Source: Paramuribaculum sp.
GTDB taxonomy: Bacteria; Bacteroidota; Bacteroidia; Bacteroidales; Muribaculaceae
Direction: 5' to 3'
DNA: 10,799 bases
Assembly: GCA_029051835.1 (NCBI GenBank)
Contig: JAIDKJ010000188.1
Span: forward strand, 1-10,799
The notes beneath the pieces were generated by a model, which saw only the letters and a list, made by a program, of their open reading frames with translations, was not told where the DNA came from and did not search any database. Positions within the stretch are counted from its first letter, which is position 1; each line of letters opens with the position of its first letter. The position numbers and the translations under genes were made by a program. Shown in pieces: positions 6,855 through 10,799 of this stretch.

Positions 6855-6886
6855 CCTGCCGTTGTGCCCTGAGGGCATGGCGGAGG
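6855..6886 (+). promoter_or_regulatory. Strong GC-rich stem-loop in the rpsN-rpsH gap
   Basis: The arms 6859-6869 (CCGTTGTGCCC) and 6873-6883 (GGGCATGGCGG) pair over 11 bp as RNA, with eight Watson-Crick and three G-U pairs, closing a TGA loop. CCT 6855-6857 and AGG 6884-6886 add three pairs across one bulged G (6858). There is no T-run after it, so it is not a standard intrinsic terminator. Possible roles are a ribosomal-protein binding site for autoregulation, a processing or stability element, or partial attenuation. S8, encoded just downstream, is the known spc-operon repressor in E. coli. I could not match the S8-binding core seen in 16S helix 21. Confidence 0.6.
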
Positions 6887-6921
6887 CGGCTCTCCGGAAT
6901 AACAACCGACGAGTATTAAAT

Positions 6922-6945
6922 ATTGTTCGGCCAGTCCGAATCAAT
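6922..6945 (+). promoter_or_regulatory. Second stem-loop upstream of rpsH
   Basis: ATTG (6922-6925) plus TTCGG (6926-6930) pair with CCGAA (6936-6940) plus CAAT (6942-6945). This gives nine base pairs with one bulged T (6941) and a CCAGT loop. It ends 17 nt before the rpsH ATG. Together with the upstream hairpin it makes a compact two-stem leader. The remaining sequence up to the start codon is A-rich and unpaired, as expected for Bacteroidota initiation regions. Confidence 0.5.
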
Positions 6946-6962
6946 TTAAAACAATAATAAAA

Positions 6963-7361
6963 ATGACTGATCCAATAGCAGATTATCTGACAAGATTGAG
7001 GAATGCCATCAAGGCCAACCACCGTGTGGTTGAGATTCCTGCCTCAAACTTGAAAAAAGAAATCACAAAGATTCTTTTTGAACAAGGCTATATTCTTAAC
7101 TATAAGTTTATAGACGGTGAGACTCCGGCCGGCGTGATAAAGATCGCGCTGAAGTATGATCCGGTTGACAAGGTCAACGCTATCAAGGACCTGAAGAGGG
7201 TTTCGCGTCCGGGTCTTCGCCAGTATACTGGCTACAAGGATATGCCCCGTGTGCTCAACGGACTGGGTATCGCGATCCTGTCGACTTCGCAGGGCGTGAT
7301 GACCAACAAGAAGGCCAAAGACCTGAAGGTCGGCGGCGAAGTGCTGTGTTACGTTTATTAA
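6963..7361 (+). CDS. rpsH: 30S ribosomal protein S8
   Basis: A complete 132-residue S8, a primary binder of the 16S central domain (helices 20, 21 and 25) and, in E. coli, the translational repressor of the spc operon. The N-terminus TDPIADYLTRLRNAIKANHR, the middle KDLKRVSRPGLRQYTGYKDM and the C-terminal VLNGLGIAILSTSQGVMTNK and GGEVLCYVY are classic. ATG 6963 follows AACAATAATAAAA and is preceded by a 128-nt structured gap. Codons 30-50 (7050-7112) are AT-rich (AAA, ATT, TTT, TAT, ATA), unlike the rest of the operon. The stop overlaps an ATG (TAATG) that only opens a 9-codon frame. Confidence 0.99.
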   Translation: MTDPIADYLTRLRNAIKANHRVVEIPASNLKKEITKILFEQGYILNYKFIDGETPAGVIKIALKYDPVDKVNAIKDLKRVSRPGLRQYTGYKDMPRVLNGLGIAILSTSQGVMTNKKAKDLKVGGEVLCYVY

Positions 7362-7362
7362 T

Positions 7363-7370
7363 GGAGGAGG
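7363..7370 (+). promoter_or_regulatory. Strong Shine-Dalgarno sequence for rplF
   Basis: GGAGGAGG lies immediately after the rpsH stop, with its last GGAGG ending 7 nt before the rplF ATG at 7378. This is the best ribosome-binding site in the window. It stands out because nearly all other starts here have only A-rich leaders. Confidence 0.75.
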
Positions 7371-7377
7371 ATAGATT

Positions 7378-7932
7378 ATGTCAAGAATAGGTAAGGCTCC
7401 CATAGCAATCCCTGCCGGTGTGACCGTAAAGGTGTCCGGCGACGTGGTGACCGTAAAGGGTCCCAAGGGCGAACTCAGCCAGAAGATTAATCCCGACCTC
7501 CAGATCACGGTGGAGGATGGCCAGCTGACTCTGGCTCGTCCGAGCGATGACCGTGAGCACCGTGCGCAGCATGGACTTTACCGTGCTCTGATCCACAATA
7601 TGGTGGTTGGAGTGTCGGAAGGCTACCGCAAGGAGATGGAACTGGTTGGTGTGGGTTACCGTGCAGCTGCTACGGGCCAGGTGCTCGAGCTGTCGCTGGG
7701 TTACTCCCACGCTATCTATATAAAGCTTCCGCCGGAGGTCAAGGTAGAGGCAAAGAGCGAGCGCAACAAGAATCCGCTGATCATCCTGGAGAGCGACGAC
7801 AAGCAGCTTCTGGGCCAGGTCTGCGCGAAGATCCGTTCGCTGCGTAAGCCGGAGCCCTATAAGGGTAAGGGTATCAAGTTTGTCGGTGAGGTTATCCGTC
7901 GTAAGTCGGGTAAGTCGGCAAGCGCTAAGTAA
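7378..7932 (+). CDS. rplF: 50S ribosomal protein L6
   Basis: A complete 184-residue L6, a two-domain protein at the base of the L7/L12 stalk near the sarcin-ricin loop and the factor-binding site. SRIGKAPIAIPAGVTVKVSG opens the first domain. VKGPKGELSQ, EGYRKEMELVGVGYRAAATG and the C-terminal RSLRKPEPYKGKGIKFVGEV followed by IRRKSGKSA are family signatures. The length matches the usual 177-185. The start at 7378 is supported by the GGAGGAGG sequence 7 nt upstream. It lies 16 nt after rpsH and 19 nt before rplR. Confidence 0.99.
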   Translation: MSRIGKAPIAIPAGVTVKVSGDVVTVKGPKGELSQKINPDLQITVEDGQLTLARPSDDREHRAQHGLYRALIHNMVVGVSEGYRKEMELVGVGYRAAATGQVLELSLGYSHAIYIKLPPEVKVEAKSERNKNPLIILESDDKQLLGQVCAKIRSLRKPEPYKGKGIKFVGEVIRRKSGKSASAK

Positions 7933-7951
7933 ACTCTAAAAGCATACTACA

Positions 7952-8293
7952 ATGATCTCCAAGAAAGACAGAAGAAATAAAATCAAGGCCCGTATCCGTG
8001 GCAAGATCTCGGGCACTGCGGCACGTCCCCGCATGTCGGTGTTCCGCAGCAACAAGCAGATTTACGTGCAGCTGATCGACGATCTGGCCGGCAAGACTCT
8101 TGCTTCGACCTCGTCGAAGGGTATCGAGGGCGGCACGAAGTGTGAAATCGCCGCAAAAGTGGGTCAGGCCATCGCCGGCAAGGCTCAGGCTGCAGGTATC
8201 ACCGAGGTGGTGTTTGACCGCAACGGTTATCTGTTCCACGGCAGGGTAAAATCATTGGCCGACGCAGCTCGCGAGGGCGGTCTTAAATTTTAA
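7952..8293 (+). CDS. rplR: 50S ribosomal protein L18
   Basis: A complete 113-residue L18, a 5S rRNA-binding protein that with L5 builds the central protuberance. The basic N-terminus ([20 protein letters not shown]) binds rRNA. The core has [20 protein letters not shown], followed by [20 protein letters not shown]. The diagnostic C-terminal end is [20 protein letters not shown] with EGGLKF. The ATG follows an A-rich leader (AAGCATACTACA). Its stop is 5 nt before rpsE. Confidence 0.99.
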   Translation: MISKKDRRNKIKARIRGKISGTAARPRMSVFRSNKQIYVQLIDDLAGKTLASTSSKGIEGGTKCEIAAKVGQAIAGKAQAAGITEVVFDRNGYLFHGRVKSLADAAREGGLKF

Positions 8294-8298
8294 GCATC

Positions 8299-8817
8299 AT
8301 GGTAAAGAAGAACAATAAAGTAAAGTCGACAAACGATCTTGACCTGAAGGACCGTCTGGTGGCGATCAACCGTGTGACCAAGGTCACCAAGGGCGGACGC
8401 ACGTTCACTTTCGCCGCTATCGTAGTGGTAGGCGACGAGAAGGGTGTCGTAGGCGTCGGCCTGGGCAAGGCCAATGAGGTGACAGCCGCTATCGCCAAGG
8501 GCGTTGAGGCTGCCAAGAAGAATCTTATCAAGGTGCCTGTACACAAGGGTACGATCCCCCACGAGCAGGAAGCCAAGTTCGGCGGTTCGCGCGTGATCCT
8601 GAAGCCTGCTTCCGAGGGTACGGGAGTGAAGGCGGGCGGCGCTATGCGTGCCGTTCTGGAGAGCGTGGGCATCACCGACGTGCTTGCCAAGAGCAAGGGT
8701 TCGTCTAACCCCCACAACCTCGTGAAGGCTACTCTGGCTGCTCTGGGCGAGATGCGCAGCCCGGCCGATGTGGCCCGTAACCGCGGTATCTCGATGGAAC
8801 AGGTGTTTAACGGTTAA
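8299..8817 (+). CDS. rpsE: 30S ribosomal protein S5
   Basis: A complete 172-residue S5, which lines the mRNA entry channel with S3 and S4 and affects decoding accuracy and spectinomycin sensitivity. The double-stranded-RNA-binding-like N-terminal domain contains [20 protein letters not shown] and [20 protein letters not shown]. The C-terminal domain has [20 protein letters not shown] and [20 protein letters not shown], then [14 protein letters not shown] 8299 follows TAAGCATC, 5 nt after rplR. Nothing is truncated. I saw no obvious change in the conserved loop regions, but resistance cannot be judged from this. Confidence 0.99.
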   Translation: MVKKNNKVKSTNDLDLKDRLVAINRVTKVTKGGRTFTFAAIVVVGDEKGVVGVGLGKANEVTAAIAKGVEAAKKNLIKVPVHKGTIPHEQEAKFGGSRVILKPASEGTGVKAGGAMRAVLESVGITDVLAKSKGSSNPHNLVKATLAALGEMRSPADVARNRGISMEQVFNG

Positions 8818-8834
8818 AAATCTCATTACTGAAA

Positions 8835-9014
8835 ATGGCACAGATAAAGATTACGCAGGTCAAGAGCCGCATTGGTGCTCCCGAGGTGCAGAAGCGCACT
8901 CTCGATGCTCTCGGCCTGAAGAAGATGAATCACACGGTGGTGAAAGAAGACACTCCGTCGGTGATGGGAATGGTTAACAAAGTACGTCACCTTGTGAGTG
9001 TGACCAACGCATAA
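8835..9014 (+). CDS. rpmD: 50S ribosomal protein L30
   Basis: A short complete frame of 59 residues, [20 protein letters not shown] followed by [16 protein letters not shown] and a [17 protein letters not shown] end, stopping at TAA 9012-9014. The pattern of two short strands and helices with SxIGxxxxQxxTLxxLGLxK, then VxDTPxxxGMxxxVxHLV, is that of bacterial L30, a small 23S rRNA domain II binder of normal length (about 60). Position between rpsE and rplO is the conserved spc order and confirms it. The leader ATTACTGAAA has no Shine-Dalgarno sequence. Spacing is 17 nt from rpsE and 16 nt to rplO. Confidence 0.98.
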   Translation: MAQIKITQVKSRIGAPEVQKRTLDALGLKKMNHTVVKEDTPSVMGMVNKVRHLVSVTNA

Positions 9015-9030
9015 AACTGATAATTTAGAA

Positions 9031-9477
9031 ATGGAACTGAATAATCTGCGTCCGGCAGTAGGGTCAGTGACCCGCAAGACGCGTATCGGCCGCGGCCCGG
9101 GTTCGGGCAAGGGCGGCACTTCAACCCGCGGCCACAAGGGTGCCAAGTCGCGCTCGGGCTATTCGCGCAAGATCGGCTTCGAGGGTGGTCAGATGCCTCT
9201 GCAGCGTCGTCTTCCGAAGTTCGGCTTCAAGAATATCAACCGTGTGGAGTACAAGGCTATCAATATCGGTGTTCTCGACGCTCTGGCAGCTGCCAAGGGT
9301 CTGGAGAAGATCGGCATCGAGGAGCTTCGTGCGGCCGGCTATATCAATCGCAAGCAGCTGGTGAAGGTGCTTGGCGAGGGCAAGGTGCAGCGCGCTCTTC
9401 AGGTGGAGGCCAATGCTTTCTCCAAGTCGGCTGAAAAGGCTATCACCGAGGCCGGCGGCACAATCTCTAAAATCTGA
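9031..9477 (+). CDS. rplO: 50S ribosomal protein L15
   Basis: A complete 148-residue L15, a late-acting assembly protein threading into 23S rRNA domain II. The long Gly/Arg-rich N-terminal extension is typical: [39 protein letters not shown] and [20 protein letters not shown]. The globular C-terminal domain (about residues 75-148) ends [22 protein letters not shown] 9031 follows ATAATTTAGAA. The stop TGA at 9475-9477 is followed directly by ATG TAA and then the secY ATG. Confidence 0.99.
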   Translation: MELNNLRPAVGSVTRKTRIGRGPGSGKGGTSTRGHKGAKSRSGYSRKIGFEGGQMPLQRRLPKFGFKNINRVEYKAINIGVLDALAAAKGLEKIGIEELRAAGYINRKQLVKVLGEGKVQRALQVEANAFSKSAEKAITEAGGTISKI

Positions 9478-9482
9478 ATGTA

Positions 9483-10799
9483 ATGAGATTTGTCGAAACT
9501 CTAAAAAATATCTGGACAATCGATGAGCTGCGCAAGCGCATTCTTGTGACGCTTCTTCTGGTGCTCGTGTATCGTCTTGGCTGTTACGTGGTTCTTCCGG
9601 GTATCAGCCCTGCCGATCTCGACGCACTGTCGAAGTTCACGAACAAGAGCGGGCTGATGCAGCTCCTCGACATGTTCTCCGGCGGCGCTTTCTCTCAGGC
9701 GTCGATATTCGCGCTGGGTATCATGCCCTATATCACGGCTTCGATCGTGATACAGCTTCTGGGCATGGTGCTGCCTTCGTTCCAGAAGATGATGCGCGAG
9801 GGTGAGAGCGGGCGCCAGAAGCTCAACCAGTACACTCGCTATCTGACGGTGCTGATCCTGATCCTTCAGGGTCCGGCCTACCTGATCAATCTTCAGGTGC
9901 AGGTGAGCGCTGCGGGCGCTGTGTCTGCGATGGGTCCGTGGACGGTGGCTTACCTTACGGTGATCCTTGCCGCGGGTTCGATGTTCATCATGTGGCTTGG
10001 CGAGCGTATTACCGACCGTGGTATCGGCAACGGTATCTCGTTTATCATTCTGGTGGGTATCATAGCGCGTCTGCCGCAGGCTCTTTTCTATGAGTTCACA
10101 AGCCGTATGCCCGGTTCGACCGGTTCGCAGGGCGGTCTGGTGATGTTCGTGGTGGAGCTGATACTGCTCTTTGCGGTGACGGTCGGCGCTGTGCTGCTGG
10201 TTCAGGGTACGCGCAAGGTGCCTGTGCAGTATGCCAAGCGTATCGTGGGCAATCGCCAGTATGGCGGTGCTCGCCAGTATATTCCTCTGAAGGTCAACGC
10301 TGCGGGTGTGATGCCTATCATATTCGCTCAGGCCATCATGTTTATACCTATCACCCTTGCGGGTTTCGGCTCGAGTGATAATGCCGGCGGTTTTATCGCT
10401 GCTTTCAGTGATATCAACGGCTTCTGGTACAATCTGGTCTACTTCCTGATGATCGTGGCTTTCACATATTTCTACACTGCCATCACAGTGCGTCCGACGC
10501 AGATGGCGGAGGACATGAAGCGCAACAATGGCTTCATTCCCGGTGTGAAGCCCGGCAAGAAGACGGCTGAGTATCTCGACAGCATCATGTCGCGCATCAC
10601 TCTGCCCGGATCCATATTCCTGGGCATTGTGGCTATCCTGCCTGCTTTCGCGCGTTTCTTCGGCATCAGCCAGAATTTCGCGCAGTTCTTCGGCGGCACT
10701 TCGCTGCTGATCATGGTGGGCGTGGTGCTTGATACTCTGCAGCAGATCGAGAGCCATCTGATGATGCATCATTACGATGGTCTGATGAAGGAAGGCAAA
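9483..10799 (+). CDS. secY: Preprotein translocase subunit SecY (C-terminus cut by window end)
   Basis: The frame is open for 439 codons from ATG 9483 to the last base. Bacteroidota SecY has, as I recall, about 445-450 residues, so only a few basic C-terminal residues are missing. SecY is the ten-helix inner-membrane channel that with SecE and SecG exports or inserts proteins. TM1 is at about 20-40 (ILVTLLLVLVYRLGCYVVLP), the plug region near 58-75, and TM2 contains GIMPYITASIVIQLLG (79-94). GERITDRGIGNGIS (173-186), the cytosolic loop QYAKRIVGNRQYGGARQYIP (249-268), MAEDMKRNNGFIPGVKPGKK (341-360) and the final helix around LIMVGVVLDTLQQIESHLM are standard SecY landmarks. The arginine-containing cytosolic loops contact the ribosome and SecA. 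The start overlaps an ATG TAA start-stop pair. Placement after rplO is the conserved spc order. Confidence 0.98.
   Translation, partial: MRFVETLKNIWTIDELRKRILVTLLLVLVYRLGCYVVLPGISPADLDALSKFTNKSGLMQLLDMFSGGAFSQASIFALGIMPYITASIVIQLLGMVLPSFQKMMREGESGRQKLNQYTRYLTVLILILQGPAYLINLQVQVSAAGAVSAMGPWTVAYLTVILAAGSMFIMWLGERITDRGIGNGISFIILVGIIARLPQALFYEFTSRMPGSTGSQGGLVMFVVELILLFAVTVGAVLLVQGTRKVPVQYAKRIVGNRQYGGARQYIPLKVNAAGVMPIIFAQAIMFIPITLAGFGSSDNAGGFIAAFSDINGFWYNLVYFLMIVAFTYFYTAITVRPTQMAEDMKRNNGFIPGVKPGKKTAEYLDSIMSRITLPGSIFLGIVAILPAFARFFGISQNFAQFFGGTSLLIMVGVVLDTLQQIESHLMMHHYDGLMKEGK

Noticed and set aside
6859..6886. Intrinsic transcription terminator after rpsN
   Set aside because: The stem is strong but is not followed by a T-run; the next bases are CGGCTCTCC. 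The operon must also continue into rpsH.
6911..6930. Promoter upstream of rpsH in the AT-rich segment (TATTAAATATTGTTCGG)
   Set aside because: The closest -7 match, TATTGTTC, has two mismatches at fixed positions and no TTTG lies at the expected -33 distance.
7361..7390. A 9-codon frame starting in the rpsH stop (TAATG) and overlapping the rplF start
   Set aside because: It has no own ribosome-binding site, its sequence (MEEDRLCQE) is dictated by the Shine-Dalgarno and the rplF start, and nothing suggests selection on the peptide.
9501..10772. A 423-codon open frame on the minus strand opposite secY
   Set aside because: It is antisense to a clear SecY. The product is rich in His, Arg and Gln with no domain, as expected for a codon-bias shadow.
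1..10799. A hidden defence, mobile or biosynthetic system among the ribosomal genes
   Set aside because: Every stretch above 128 nt is occupied by a recognised housekeeping gene in canonical order. No insertion, repeat array, tRNA or foreign gene is present.

Overview
This window is the core of a bacterial ribosomal-protein superoperon, all on the + strand. It runs from the last codons of fusA, through the complete S10 cluster (rpsJ-rplC-rplD-rplW-rplB-rpsS-rplV-rpsC-rplP-rpmC-rpsQ), into the spc cluster (rplN-rplX-rplE-rpsN-rpsH-rplF-rplR-rpsE-rpmD-rplO), and ends a few codons short of the end of secY. I find 23 genes (21 intact, 2 cut by the window edges), with no mobile element, CRISPR array, tRNA, rRNA or foreign gene.

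The organism is very probably a member of the Bacteroidota, order Bacteroidales; a Muribaculaceae-like relative with higher GC than Bacteroides would fit. The reasons are: fusA lies directly before rpsJ with no tuf between; the L2 C-terminus carries [11 protein letters not shown] and a YIIERRKK end; L22 has an N-terminal extension; S14 is the short zinc-free type; and almost all start codons follow A-rich leaders with little or no Shine-Dalgarno sequence. This placement comes from remembered family features, not from a search.

Layout: 1-78 fusA tail; 103-5277 S10 cluster; 5283-9477 spc cluster; 9483-10799 secY. Most gaps are 3-58 nt. Two junctions overlap by one base (TAATG at rplC/rplD, TGATG at rplX/rplE), which suggests one polycistronic unit with translational coupling. 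The single large gap is the 128 nt between rpsN and rpsH, which holds a strong GC-rich stem-loop and a second smaller one.

The genes supply proteins of both ribosomal subunits, including early assembly binders (L3, L4, L24, S8), the peptidyl-transferase region (L2, L3, L16), the exit tunnel (L4, L22, L23, L24, L29) and the mRNA entry path (S3, S5). SecY is the membrane channel to which the ribosome delivers secretory proteins. I see no new multigene system. The items worth a second look are regulatory: the structured rpsN-rpsH leader, a Bacteroidota-type promoter candidate inside rplD within a patch of atypical codons, and strong Shine-Dalgarno sequences before rplF and rplE in an operon that otherwise lacks them.
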